Shown: in pieces, positions 1 through 8,487 of the stretch
Numbering within the stretch: position 1 is the first letter of the stretch
Layout: every line of letters starts with the position of its first letter
Origin: Carboxydocella thermautotrophica
GTDB lineage: Bacteria; Bacillota; GCA-003054495; Carboxydocellales; Carboxydocellaceae
NCBI GenBank assembly: GCA_003054495.1
Contig: CP028514.1
Location: 2,124,001 to 2,188,000 of the forward strand
DNA length: 64,000 nt
Direction: 5' to 3'
Translations under genes and position numbers: made by a program
The notes under the pieces: generated by a model
What the model was told of the DNA's origin: nothing
What the model saw: only the letters and a program-made list of their open reading frames with translations
Database searches by the model: none

Positions 1-504
1 TTGCTTGGCTTCAATCTGTTCCACCAGCTGCCCGTCCTGCTGGATAATGGCCTGCATGTAGTCAACTCTGGTTAAAAAGTCAGAGAAATCCTCAGCGGAT
101 AGTAGCACTTCCAGATAGCTGACCGCCCCGTTTTCATAAAGGTCCCGCAAGCGGTTGTTAAGCTGTTCCACCTGTTCATTCAGTTCCTGGTTGGCCTGAG
201 CCAGCTCCTCTTCCGCTGCCGCTATCTGCTCTTCCAACGTCCGGATAGTCTTCTCCTTGGCCTGAATATCTTCCTGGAGATTATCTATTTCCGATTTAAC
301 CCGGTCGATAGCATCGGCCAGGCGTTTGATTTCTTCTTCAGTGGCATCCTTTCTCTTTTCTAATGTCTTTTTCTGGGCCCTGATTTTATTAAGTTCCTTG
401 ATGGCCTTTTGCTCCCGACTGCGGCTGCTGTCAGCCCCAAAAGCACTGCTTACCGTAGTAAGAGTCAGTACGGATATTAGCAGTAACGAAACCAGACGAC
501 GCAA
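1..504 (-). CDS. Murein hydrolase activator, EnvC-like (partial, N-terminal part)
   Basis: The visible 168 codons start at a TTG at 504, placed just after a GGGAGGG ribosome site. A short basic N-terminus and a hydrophobic stretch (RRLVSLLLISVLTLTT) ending near AFGA look like a signal peptide. After that comes a long charged coiled coil rich in K, E, L and Q, running to the window edge. This matches the N-terminal half of EnvC/M23-type murein hydrolase activators; the LytM peptidase-like domain would lie outside the window and is not seen. It sits 16 bases downstream of ftsX on the same strand. EnvC-like proteins are known partners of the FtsEX complex in septal or peripheral peptidoglycan hydrolysis, so the role is inferred from coiled coil plus context. 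Confidence 0.8.
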   Translation of the reverse strand, partial: MRRLVSLLLISVLTLTTVSSAFGADSSRSREQKAIKELNKIRAQKKTLEKRKDATEEEIKRLADAIDRVKSEIDNLQEDIQAKEKTIRTLEEQIAAAEEELAQANQELNEQVEQLNNRLRDLYENGAVSYLEVLLSAEDFSDFLTRVDYMQAIIQQDGQLVEQIEAKQ

Positions 505-520
505 TTTAATCCCTCCCCCA

Positions 521-1408
521 TCAGACATGTAGATAGCGGCGAACAGCTATAAAGCTACCTGACACCCCCAGTAAAACCCCTGCTCCCAGCAGGCCCTCAA
601 ACACCAGGGCCAGCTGCCGCCAGTCCCGGGTCAGGGGCAAGGTGGGCAGGGAAACAGTTACCGTTTCCAGCAAAGAGGTATAGGAAAAATAAAGAATTCC
701 CACAGCTACTCCGGCCCCAATCAGCCCGATTACCAGCCCTTCCAGAACAAATGGCAATTTGATAAACCAGTTGGTTGCCCCCAGGTATTTCATGATATTG
801 ATTTCCTTGCGGCGGGCGAAAACAGTCAACCGAATAGTAGTGTAAATCAGAAAGACTGACGCCAGGGACAGGAGTCCGATCAAGACTGAACCGGCCACTC
901 GAACCCAGTTAGTAATAGCAAACAGCTTTTCTACTACACCCTGGCCATATTTAACCTTGTCCACTCCAAACATGGTCTCTATCTCCTGGGCCGCTGGCTT
1001 AACCTGCTCGGGTTTTTGCATCTTCACCCGATAAACATCAGGCAAAGGATTTTGTCCCTTGATCGCTTCCAGCACCCCGCGGCGATCGGAGAAATTTTCT
1101 TTAATCTTCTCCAGGGCCTGTTCCTTGGAAACAAAATCCACTTCCTTGACTCCCGCCAAATTTCGTAATCGCGTCCCCAGTTCTTCCACCTGTTCCCGGG
1201 GTAAATCTTTTTTGACAATTACCGAAATTTCCACCTGAGATTCCAGATGGGTGGCCACCGAATTGGTATTCAACACAACCAGCAGAGCCGCCCCTAAAAT
1301 CAGCAAAGCGATAGCAACCGTACCGGCAGAAGCCGCTGCCAGCCAGGCGTTACGGCGCAGGGAGACCATGGCTTCCCCGGCCAGGTAGCCCATGGTCCTA
1401 ATCTTCAT
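521..1408 (-). CDS. ftsX: Cell division ABC transporter permease FtsX
   Basis: Membrane subunit of FtsEX, which controls cell-wall hydrolases rather than moving a solute. The protein has the FtsX plan: a cytoplasmic N-terminus with SLRRNAW, a first membrane segment near residues 20-45, an extracellular domain of about 120 residues, then three membrane segments in the C-terminal half including the conserved MKYLGATNWFIKLPF stretch. I chose the ATG at 1408 (MKIRTMGYL) because AAAGGAG lies 9 bases upstream; an ATG at 1414 is the alternative. The start overlaps the end of ftsE by about 11 bases, which implies translational coupling. About 295 residues is normal for the family. Confidence 0.95.
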   Translation of the reverse strand: MKIRTMGYLAGEAMVSLRRNAWLAAASAGTVAIALLILGAALLVVLNTNSVATHLESQVEISVIVKKDLPREQVEELGTRLRNLAGVKEVDFVSKEQALEKIKENFSDRRGVLEAIKGQNPLPDVYRVKMQKPEQVKPAAQEIETMFGVDKVKYGQGVVEKLFAITNWVRVAGSVLIGLLSLASVFLIYTTIRLTVFARRKEINIMKYLGATNWFIKLPFVLEGLVIGLIGAGVAVGILYFSYTSLLETVTVSLPTLPLTRDWRQLALVFEGLLGAGVLLGVSGSFIAVRRYLHV

Positions 1409-2084
1409 AGCCATATACTCCTTTCTCCTCATCGCGGACAATCTGCCCGTTTTCCAGAGCCACCACCCGTTTTTGCATCATATTTACCATTTCTTTATCA
1501 TGGGTGGCCATGAGAATGGTTGTCCCCAGTTTGTTGATATCAGCCAGCAGTTTCATAATCCCCAGCGATGTATCGGGGTCCAGGTTACCGGTAGGCTCGT
1601 CTGCAATAACCATCAGGGGGTTGTTGACCATGGCCCGGGCAATAGCTACCCGTTGCTGTTCTCCACCGGACAATTCCCGGGGAAAGGAATTTTCTTTTCC
1701 CTTCAGGCCCACCAGTTCCAGCATGCCTGGTACCAGCCGCTTGATTTCTTTTCCGGACGCCTCCGCCACCCGCAAGGCAAAGGCCACATTTTCAAAAACC
1801 GTTTTATCCTGTAACAGGCGGAAATCCTGAAAAACCACCCCGATTTTCCGCCGCAAATAAGGCACCTCACTGTTTTTCATGCGCACAATGTTTTTACCAT
1901 TGATATAGATCTGGCCCCTGGTGGGATTTTCCTCTCTGGTCAACAGTTTCAGTAAAGTGGATTTCCCCGCCCCGCTGGGTCCGACCAGAAACACAAACTC
2001 CCCTCTGCCGATTTTAAGGGTCAGATCATGCAGGGCTTTGACACCATTAGGATAAATTTTGGATATATTGTAAAGTTCAATCAC
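1398..2084 (-). CDS. ftsE: Cell division ATP-binding protein FtsE
   Basis: ABC ATPase partner of FtsX. Visible motifs are Walker A GPSGAGKSTLL (about residue 36), the signature [14 protein letters not shown] (about 138) and Walker B VIADEPTGNLDP. Length is 228 residues, as usual. The start is GTG at 2084 with AGGAGGG about 10 bases upstream. The order ftsE-ftsX-hydrolase activator on the minus strand forms one operon. Its promoter should lie in the AT-rich gap shared with the divergent sensor kinase gene. Confidence 0.96.
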   Translation of the reverse strand: MIELYNISKIYPNGVKALHDLTLKIGRGEFVFLVGPSGAGKSTLLKLLTREENPTRGQIYINGKNIVRMKNSEVPYLRRKIGVVFQDFRLLQDKTVFENVAFALRVAEASGKEIKRLVPGMLELVGLKGKENSFPRELSGGEQQRVAIARAMVNNPLMVIADEPTGNLDPDTSLGIMKLLADINKLGTTILMATHDKEMVNMMQKRVVALENGQIVRDEEKGVYGYED

Positions 2085-2120
2085 CTAATTTCCCTCCTAC
2101 AGGCATTCCCTGAAAAATAT

Positions 2121-2155
2121 TCGACACCGGGTAGCAAATTCCTTCCCGGTGTCGA
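2121..2155. repeat. Perfect 11-bp inverted repeat in the ftsE / sensor-kinase divergent gap
   Basis: TCGACACCGGG at 2121-2131 pairs with CCCGGTGTCGA at 2145-2155 around a 13-base loop. Read on the minus strand it is followed by ATATTTTTCA, so it could act as a terminator or attenuator in the ftsE leader. The outer edges also contain TGTCGA/TCGACA, resembling the core of Spo0A boxes. Which role is real cannot be decided from sequence. Confidence 0.6.
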
Positions 2156-2232
2156 TGAAATAAATTTCCTGTGTTATAATGATATTATTATAATTAATAT
2201 TTTCAATTAAGATGTTCAGGAGTGGTCGAACT

Positions 2233-3966
2233 TTGCTGCAATCCAACCGTTCCATCAAAATACTGGCATTGCTTTATTTTATAATTGGTATTATTTTTCT
2301 GACCCAGCATCTGTCCTTCTGGTACCAGCCCCTGAGCAACGAATTGCTCCTATTATTCCTGGCTGCAGGAATTACCACTTATTTATCAGCCCTTAATCTG
2401 GGGGTAACATTCAACCTGGTGAGCGGTCTGGATTTTATCTGTTTTTACTTTTTCGGTCCGGCAGCCCTGGTCTGGCTGGGAACAGCAGAAGTTGTTATTG
2501 ACAATATCAGCCGCAGGGATGGCTGGGTCAAACTGTTGTTCAATCTGGGACAGACGGCAATCTTCCTGACCCTGACAACTACCATCCTGCAAACCCTGAA
2601 TCAACCTTTCCTATTACCGATATTCATTAACTTTCTATTCTTTTATTTAATCTCTACTGTATTAAATGGACTGCTTTACCTGCCATTGCTTTTACTAAGC
2701 GGGCAATATTATTCTTCCTTGCTCGGGAATATTAGCTCAACTTTGTTATTTTCCTTACCCTTTTATTATCTGATTTTTGCTGCCTATCAGGCCGGTCCTA
2801 CGGAAACCCTGATCCTGGTACCTGCTTTCCTTTATCTGATCAAAAAACTGTTACAACCCACTTTGCCTACAACTCAGCCTGAAGTTCTGGATAATAATGT
2901 ACTCCTTTATTCACGAAAACACTTATTCTATACTCTGGCCCAATTAGCCCAGAAGAAGCAGTCTTCCCACTGGATTACCCTGCTGGAATTGCCGGACTAC
3001 AGGGATATTGAAGAAATCCACGGCAGTCTAGCCGCTGAAGATGGATTGCGCCAGTTTGTCCGCTCCCTGTATAAGTCCAATACCAGAATAACTGTCTACC
3101 GCTATACCAGCAATCAGCTGGCTATTTTGAGTATGGACCAAATAAAACAACCAGCTGCTGAGCCTCCTTGTCTGGTAGCCACGTTAGCTTTCACTCCCGC
3201 TTTGATTTCAGTAGAGGAAATTCTGGATCAGCTGGAACAAAAGCTGGGGGAGTTGCGTCAGGAATATCAGCAGGAAAAAGAAAAACAATTGCAACAGTCC
3301 ATTCGCCTGGCCACTATTGGCCAGCTGGCCGCCGGTATTGCCCATGAAATCCGTAATCCTCTGACCACTGTCAGCGGCTTTTTGCAGTTACTGGAATGGG
3401 GCAGGGAATTACCTGTTGATACGATTAAGATGATGGAGGAAGAACTAGACCGCGTTAACCAGCTGGTTACAGGGTTACTTTATTTATCCAATCCATCCCT
3501 GGAACATAAACAAAGGGAAAAGCTGAATTTGAATGAGCTAGTGACCTCAACAGTAGAACTGGTTAAGCCGGAACTTTTACTGCGGGAAATCGAATTGAAA
3601 ATAGAACTGGATCCCGGTCTGCCTGAGCTTTATCTAAATGCTGCCCAAATTCGGCAGCTGCTTATCAATTTGCTGCAAAATAGCTACCTGGCTGTGGAAA
3701 GTAAAGGCTGGATTAAAGTGAAAACCGGTCAGGACCAGGCCCATGTTTTTCTGACCGTACAGGATAGCGGACCTGGCATTGAGCCTGATAAGCGGGAGCT
3801 GGTTTTCCAGCCATTCTTTACAACCAGGCCCAATGCGATTGGACTGGGCCTGACTATTTGCCAGCAAATTGCCGCCAATCATAATGGTCAACTGGAACTG
3901 GCATCTGAAAGTGACTATACTACATTTATCCTTAAGTTGCCACTGTTTTTAAACATTGTTAGCTAG
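2233..3966 (+). CDS. Membrane sensor histidine kinase (orphan)
   Basis: The N-terminal 220 residues are very hydrophobic with about seven to eight membrane segments. A linker of about 120 residues follows, then a HisKA domain with the phospho-acceptor in AGIAHEIRNPL (3343-3345) and a HATPase_c domain with N box NLLQNSYLAVE, DSGPGI and GLGLTI. No response regulator is adjacent, as for sporulation-type orphan kinases that feed Spo0F or Spo0A (inference). The long frame opens at an ATG at 2212 that lacks a ribosome site. TTG at 2233 has AGGAG 10 bases upstream and makes the N-terminus line up with the next kinase, so I prefer it. The membrane domain resembles those of the kinase at 3983 and the HD-GYP protein at 14660. 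Confidence 0.88.
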   Translation: MLQSNRSIKILALLYFIIGIIFLTQHLSFWYQPLSNELLLLFLAAGITTYLSALNLGVTFNLVSGLDFICFYFFGPAALVWLGTAEVVIDNISRRDGWVKLLFNLGQTAIFLTLTTTILQTLNQPFLLPIFINFLFFYLISTVLNGLLYLPLLLLSGQYYSSLLGNISSTLLFSLPFYYLIFAAYQAGPTETLILVPAFLYLIKKLLQPTLPTTQPEVLDNNVLLYSRKHLFYTLAQLAQKKQSSHWITLLELPDYRDIEEIHGSLAAEDGLRQFVRSLYKSNTRITVYRYTSNQLAILSMDQIKQPAAEPPCLVATLAFTPALISVEEILDQLEQKLGELRQEYQQEKEKQLQQSIRLATIGQLAAGIAHEIRNPLTTVSGFLQLLEWGRELPVDTIKMMEEELDRVNQLVTGLLYLSNPSLEHKQREKLNLNELVTSTVELVKPELLLREIELKIELDPGLPELYLNAAQIRQLLINLLQNSYLAVESKGWIKVKTGQDQAHVFLTVQDSGPGIEPDKRELVFQPFFTTRPNAIGLGLTICQQIAANHNGQLELASESDYTTFILKLPLFLNIVS

Positions 3967-3982
3967 TGGAGGCTATTTAGCG

Positions 3983-4450
3983 ATGAAATTAGCCTGGTAT
4001 GCCAAGTTGTATATTTTAATGTTGTTTTTTGCCGGAATACTTTCATTTTTTTACAACTTAAAGCCATTTCATATAGATTTTAATTTTGTAGCATTGTTTT
4101 TTTCAGCTATTGTAGTCTCATATATTGGTGTTTTGCCTTTAAAAAATTCAATTAATTTAGTTTCTATACTCTTTCCAGTAATATATTTTAACTATGGAAT
4201 TATCCCGGTAATAATTCTAGATATAGTTTCAATATTTTTGGATAAATTGATTAATCGTTCAGTATACGTTATCTTTTTTAATATAGGCCAGCTTATTATT
4301 TCTAATTTAGGAACTGATTTTTTATACAAGTTAATGAAAGTCTATTTACCAAATTTTGAGCTATTTCACATTATATTTTTTATTAGTGTTTATATAATTA
4401 TTAATAATATATTAGTTATTTCTATTCTTTGCTGCAGATATTTTCCATAA
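3983..4450 (+). CDS. N-terminal membrane part of a second sensor kinase (separated by frameshift)
   Basis: Starts at ATG 3983, 9 bases after GGAGG, 16 bases beyond the stop of the first kinase. It encodes about five membrane segments that align with the first kinase: FFNIGQLIIS here, FNLGQTAIF there. The frame ends at TAA 4448-4450, just where the homologous membrane domain should continue. Frame 0 is open from 4416 and carries the continuation (AADIFHK..., then MPIYIIIF), matching the first kinase's PFYYLIF. A one-base excess around CTTTG at 4427-4431 would explain the break. This part is extremely AT-rich: the 60 bases from 4381 contain only 10 G or C. It is either a real disrupted gene or a sequencing slip. 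Confidence 0.75.
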   Translation: MKLAWYAKLYILMLFFAGILSFFYNLKPFHIDFNFVALFFSAIVVSYIGVLPLKNSINLVSILFPVIYFNYGIIPVIILDIVSIFLDKLINRSVYVIFFNIGQLIISNLGTDFLYKLMKVYLPNFELFHIIFFISVYIIINNILVISILCCRYFP

Positions 4451-4490
4451 AAATTTAATTACTGAGTTAGCTACAATTTATAGTCTCTGT

Positions 4491-5663
4491 ATGCCAATCT
4501 ACATCATTATTTTTTATTCATATAAGTCAAGCCCTTTAATTACGATAATTCTATTCCCATTAATACTTTTTTTCGCAAAAAAAATGTTTCTCAAAAAAAT
4601 TAAAATCGTTTTTGAAAATGAACTATTGGAAAGTAGATCTTTTCTCTATTCGCGGCAATTCATTTTTCAATTTTTTGTAGACGATAACAACACAGTAAAT
4701 ACTTATTGGTTATACTTAATCGAAGAAATTCCTTCAAAAAATCCACCATCTCAACAAATTAATAATAATTTTATTAAAAATTTACGTAATATTTGTGGTC
4801 CACAAATTTATTGTCGTTATACTAATAATCGAATCTTAATAATAAGTAAATTTTCCTTATCGGAAAAATTAATTAATGCTAACTTACAATTTATAGAAAT
4901 GATACTGGATAAAAGAAAAAATAATCTTGAAAACACTTTAAATGACATGGAACAAAAACTAAACCAGCTTACCAGAAAATCCGCCAAACAACGGGAAATT
5001 GCTCTCAGCAATTCAGTGCGCCTGGCCACCATCGGGCAGCTGGCTGCTGGCCTGGCCCATGAAATTCGCAACCCCCTTACTGCTGTTAAAGGCTTTCTAC
5101 AGCTTTATAGCCTGGGCAACAAACTGGATACTGAAACTATACAGCTAATGAAAACCGAACTCAATCGTATCAACCAGCTGGTCACTGACCTGCTTTATCT
5201 TTCCGCTCCTCTCACTGAGCCAAAAAATAAGGAGCAGCATGACCTCAACCAGCTGGTCTGTGAGGTAGCTGAGTTGCTTAAGCCGGAACTCAAGACAGGT
5301 GTCCAGTTGAAATTACAGCTTGCTACCCTGCCGCCGGTAGCCATGGATTGCAACCAGATCAAACAGGTCATTCTCAACCTGGTTCAGAATGCCCTTCATG
5401 CCGTTTCTAACAGCCAGGGCGAAGTGCTTCTGGAAACTGTTCGGAACGGTCCACAGGTTATAGTGCGGGTAAGAGACAACGGTCCTGGTATTCCTCCTGA
5501 CTTGCAGGAGCGCATTTTTGACCCTTTCTATACCACCAAAGAATACGGTACCGGTCTGGGACTCACCATCTGTCGCCAGCTGATAAACGCTCATGGCGGT
5601 CAAATCCGGATAGATAGCCATCCTGGCCGGACGCTAGTGGAATTTACTCTCCCTCTAAGCTGA
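4491..5663 (+). CDS. C-terminal part of the second sensor histidine kinase
   Basis: Continues the membrane domain of the preceding frame, then gives a linker, a HisKA domain (RLATIGQLAAGLAHEIRNPL, with the phospho-histidine) and HATPase_c motifs (NLVQNALHAVS, DNGPGI, GTGLGLTI). ATG 4491 is simply the first in-frame methionine; the natural protein very probably began at 3983, giving about 560 residues like its neighbour. Base composition changes sharply at about 4950: the kinase domain is near genome average (32 of 60 G/C from 5041) while the part before is very AT-rich. This is consistent with a mosaic gene made by swapping the sensor or the kinase half. Confidence 0.82.
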   Translation: MPIYIIIFYSYKSSPLITIILFPLILFFAKKMFLKKIKIVFENELLESRSFLYSRQFIFQFFVDDNNTVNTYWLYLIEEIPSKNPPSQQINNNFIKNLRNICGPQIYCRYTNNRILIISKFSLSEKLINANLQFIEMILDKRKNNLENTLNDMEQKLNQLTRKSAKQREIALSNSVRLATIGQLAAGLAHEIRNPLTAVKGFLQLYSLGNKLDTETIQLMKTELNRINQLVTDLLYLSAPLTEPKNKEQHDLNQLVCEVAELLKPELKTGVQLKLQLATLPPVAMDCNQIKQVILNLVQNALHAVSNSQGEVLLETVRNGPQVIVRVRDNGPGIPPDLQERIFDPFYTTKEYGTGLGLTICRQLINAHGGQIRIDSHPGRTLVEFTLPLS

Positions 5664-5664
5664 A

Positions 5665-5699
5665 AAGGCTCCTCCTGCATAGCAGGAAGAGCCTTTTTT
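5665..5699 (+). terminator. Rho-independent terminator after the sensor kinases
   Basis: The stem AGGCTCcTCCTGC / GCAGGAaGAGCCT around a short ATA loop is followed by TTTTTT. It lies immediately after the kinase stop and touches the convergent Gfo/Idh gene end, so it may work in both directions. Confidence 0.88.
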
Positions 5700-6690
5700 A
5701 TAAGTGAACCACCTGTTCCTGTTGTAGAGAAGCAAAGCAGGCTTCCAGTAATCGAGCCTGTTCGATCAGCCGGGACATTGCAGCCCCGTCATTGTCCTCT
5801 GTTCGCAAGTTAGCATGATAAACCTGTAGCTGCAACAGATAGGGATCGCCTTGATAGACTTCCTCTTGTTGTTTGCCCCCGGCATCAGTGAACAGGATGA
5901 TACCCTGGCCGCCGGCTTTATCGGGGCGAAAGGCCCGGGGTAACGTGATCGTTCCCCGTTCGCCGAAAATCTCACAATAATCGCTAAAGGGCTGTTGAAA
6001 GCTGAATTGTAATTGGGCTAGAATACCCTTTTCCAGCTTCAAATTGACAGCCGCTGCTATGTCTATTTTGTACTCAGGGTGAAAGACTCCAGTAGCATAA
6101 ATCTCCTCAGGTTTCATCCCGAGTAGGAAATTCAAGGCATCGAGACAATAGCAACCGATATCAAACAGACAGCCTCCGCCCAATTGTGGATCTAAACGGA
6201 TATTTTTCTTTTCCCAATTCATAAGATAGCTGAAACCAGCGCGAAAGTATTTGACCTCTCCAATCACACCCTGGGCCAGAAGCATCTTTACCCTCTGAAG
6301 CTGCGGATGGTAGCGATACATAAAAGCCTCTGCCAGAAAAACCCCATTCCGTTTACAGACTGAAACCATCTCCTCGGCATCAGCAGCTGTTAAAGCCAGG
6401 GGTTTTTCACACAGGATATGTTTTTTCGCTGCTGCGGCCCGAATTACCCACTCTTTATGCAGAGCGTTAGGCAGGGGTATATAGACTGCATCTATTTCGG
6501 GGTCCTGCAGTAGTTCCTCATAACTGGAATATACCCTCTTACTGCCCAGCTGCCGGGCCTGTGCCTGCCCTTGTTGACTGGAGCTAGCAACTGCCAGAAG
6601 TTCACCATCCTCAGTAACGTGCAAAGCAGGAATGAATTTTTCCCTGGCAATACGGGCCATGCCCAGGATACCCCAGCGAATTCTTTTTAT
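5698..6690 (-). CDS. Gfo/Idh/MocA-family NAD(P)-dependent oxidoreductase
   Basis: An N-terminal Rossmann fold is followed by the family's CEKPLA motif and an alpha/beta C-terminal domain; the substrate (a sugar or polyol) is not predictable. The first ATG, at 6660, falls inside the dinucleotide-binding motif: the in-frame codons upstream read IKRIRWGILG-MARIA, with the Gly-rich loop split by that ATG. Extending the frame reaches ATA 6690-6688, which overlaps the transketolase stop (AATAA) and lies a few bases after GGAGGGAAGG. The homologous start would be exactly this codon, so the gene appears to use a non-ATG start (ATA, or ATT at 6681) or to carry an ATG to ATA change. It ends the transketolase operon. 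Confidence 0.85.
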   Translation of the reverse strand: MKRIRWGILGMARIAREKFIPALHVTEDGELLAVASSSQQGQAQARQLGSKRVYSSYEELLQDPEIDAVYIPLPNALHKEWVIRAAAAKKHILCEKPLALTAADAEEMVSVCKRNGVFLAEAFMYRYHPQLQRVKMLLAQGVIGEVKYFRAGFSYLMNWEKKNIRLDPQLGGGCLFDIGCYCLDALNFLLGMKPEEIYATGVFHPEYKIDIAAAVNLKLEKGILAQLQFSFQQPFSDYCEIFGERGTITLPRAFRPDKAGGQGIILFTDAGGKQQEEVYQGDPYLLQLQVYHANLRTEDNDGAAMSRLIEQARLLEACFASLQQEQVVHL

Positions 6691-7631
6691 TTTCCTTCCC
6701 TCCGTTTCAGGACCCGGAATGCTGCTGCTCTTATAGCTTCTGCAGTCAAACCATATTTTTGCAGAAGTTCGGCCGGTTGTCCCGACTCGCCAAAAGTATC
6801 TTTAATCCCTACCCTTTCCACCGGGACAGGATAATGCTCAGCCAGGGCCTCGGTAATAGCGCTGCCCAGACCACCAATGATACTGTGCTCTTCTGCAGTT
6901 ACTACCGCTCCTGTTAACCGGGCAGCCTGAACCACAGCCTCAGCATCCAGCGGCTTAATGGTGGGCACATTGATGACCTGGGCCTCAATACCGTCAGCTG
7001 CCAGGTTTTCTGCAGCATTCAGGGCTTCGGCGACCATGATACCACAGGCAAAAATGGTTACATCCCGACCTGGGCGCAGTTCATAGATTTTGCCGATTTC
7101 AAAGCGATAGTTATCCGCATTGACCTGAGGTACTGCCGAGCGGCCAAAGCGGAGATAAACCGGGCCCTGATGGACAGCAGCTGCAAATACTGCCTGCTCC
7201 GCTTCTATGCCATCAGCAGGTACAATCACTGTCATTCCTGGTAATACCCGCATCAGGGCTATGTCCTCCACCGTCTGGTGGGAACCCCCGTCCTCGCCAA
7301 CGGTGATCCCTGCATGAGTAGCGGCAATCTTAACATTCAGCCTGGGATAGGCGATGGAGTTACGAATCTGTTCAAAGGCTCTGCCGGTAGCAAACATAGC
7401 GAAAGTACTGGCAAAAGGAATTTTTCCGGCAGCGGCCAGACCGGCGGCAATACCCATGAGATTTTGTTCAGCTATACCAACATTGAAAAAACGTTCCGGA
7501 AACACTTTGGCAAAGTCTGCTGTCTTGGTGGATTTAGACAAATCAGCGTCCAGGACCACTACCGCAGGATTCTGGGCTCCCAGCTGGGCCAGCGCTTTCC
7601 CATAAGCTTCTCTCGTAGCAATTTTACTCAT
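6687..7631 (-). CDS. Transketolase, C-terminal (pyrimidine-binding) subunit
   Basis: Second half of a split transketolase, which moves two-carbon ketol units in the pentose phosphate pathway. The sequence opens with SKIATREAYGKAL and contains the pyrimidine-binding-domain signature FFNVGIAEQNLMGIAAGLA, with the catalytic Glu in GIAEQN, and a C-terminal transketolase domain (EEHSIIGGLGSA). Length 314 is standard for the split form. It lies 15 bases after the N-terminal subunit and overlaps the oxidoreductase gene downstream, so the three are cotranscribed. Confidence 0.94.
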   Translation of the reverse strand: MSKIATREAYGKALAQLGAQNPAVVVLDADLSKSTKTADFAKVFPERFFNVGIAEQNLMGIAAGLAAAGKIPFASTFAMFATGRAFEQIRNSIAYPRLNVKIAATHAGITVGEDGGSHQTVEDIALMRVLPGMTVIVPADGIEAEQAVFAAAVHQGPVYLRFGRSAVPQVNADNYRFEIGKIYELRPGRDVTIFACGIMVAEALNAAENLAADGIEAQVINVPTIKPLDAEAVVQAARLTGAVVTAEEHSIIGGLGSAITEALAEHYPVPVERVGIKDTFGESGQPAELLQKYGLTAEAIRAAAFRVLKRREGK

Positions 7632-7646
7632 CTGTCTTCCTCCTCA

Positions 7647-8474
7647 TCAAGCCAATTCAGCCAGTGCTGCTTCAACTTGTTCCGGTTTGGGAGCAGTACC
7701 ATGCCAGCCTACCTGGTTTTCCATGAAGGAAACCCCTTTACCCTTAATGGTTCTGGCTATGATAATTGTCGGCTGCCCCTTGGTCTGCCGGGCCTGAGCC
7801 AGGGCCCCGATTATGGCCGTAATATCATGGCCATCAATCTCCAGGACGTGCCAGCCAAAAGCCCGCCACTTCTCGGCAACTGGTTCGGAATTCATCACTT
7901 CGCAGCAGGGCCCATCTATCTGCAGACCGTTATAGTCCAGAATAGCGCACAAATTATCCAGCTTGTAATGAGCAGCAGCCATGGCCGCTTCCCAGACCTG
8001 TCCTTCCTGGATTTCTCCGTCACCTAGCAGGGCATAGACCCGCCAGGCAGCCTGATCCAGTCTTGCCGCCAGAGCCATGCCTACGCTGACTGAAAGTCCC
8101 TGTCCCAGAGAGCCAGTAGACATTTCTACTCCGGGCAGTTTTTTCATATCAGGGTGACCCTGTAAGCGGGAATTAATGCGACGCAGGGTTAACAGCTCTT
8201 CTTTGGGGAAGAAGCCCTTTTCCGCTAGAGCCGCATAGAGAACCGGGGCAGCGTGGCCTTTACACAGTACAAACCTGTCTCGTTCTGGCCAGTGAGGTTG
8301 GGCCGGGTCTACCCGCATTTCATGGAAATAAAGGGTAGCCACGATATCCGCAGCCGAAAGGGAGCCGCCGGGGTGTCCGGACTGGGCCGCTCCGATCATA
8401 CGGATTATTTGACGGCGCATTTCTTTGGCTTTTTCCGCTATCAACCTGACATCTGCCTCTACCATTGTCATCAT
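7647..8474 (-). CDS. Transketolase, N-terminal (TPP diphosphate-binding) subunit
   Basis: Carries the TPP motif GDGEIQEGQVWEA ... DYNGLQ and the conserved HPGGSLSAADI and GHAAPVLYAAL stretches of the transketolase N-terminal half. I chose ATG 8474 (MMTMVEAD) because GGAGGG lies 6 bases upstream; the longer open frame to 8540 would run into the YitT gene. Together with the next gene it forms a complete transketolase split in two chains, a common arrangement in Clostridia and archaea. Confidence 0.94.
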   Translation of the reverse strand: MMTMVEADVRLIAEKAKEMRRQIIRMIGAAQSGHPGGSLSAADIVATLYFHEMRVDPAQPHWPERDRFVLCKGHAAPVLYAALAEKGFFPKEELLTLRRINSRLQGHPDMKKLPGVEMSTGSLGQGLSVSVGMALAARLDQAAWRVYALLGDGEIQEGQVWEAAMAAAHYKLDNLCAILDYNGLQIDGPCCEVMNSEPVAEKWRAFGWHVLEIDGHDITAIIGALAQARQTKGQPTIIIARTIKGKGVSFMENQVGWHGTAPKPEQVEAALAELA

Positions 8475-8487
8475 GCAAAGCCCTCCA

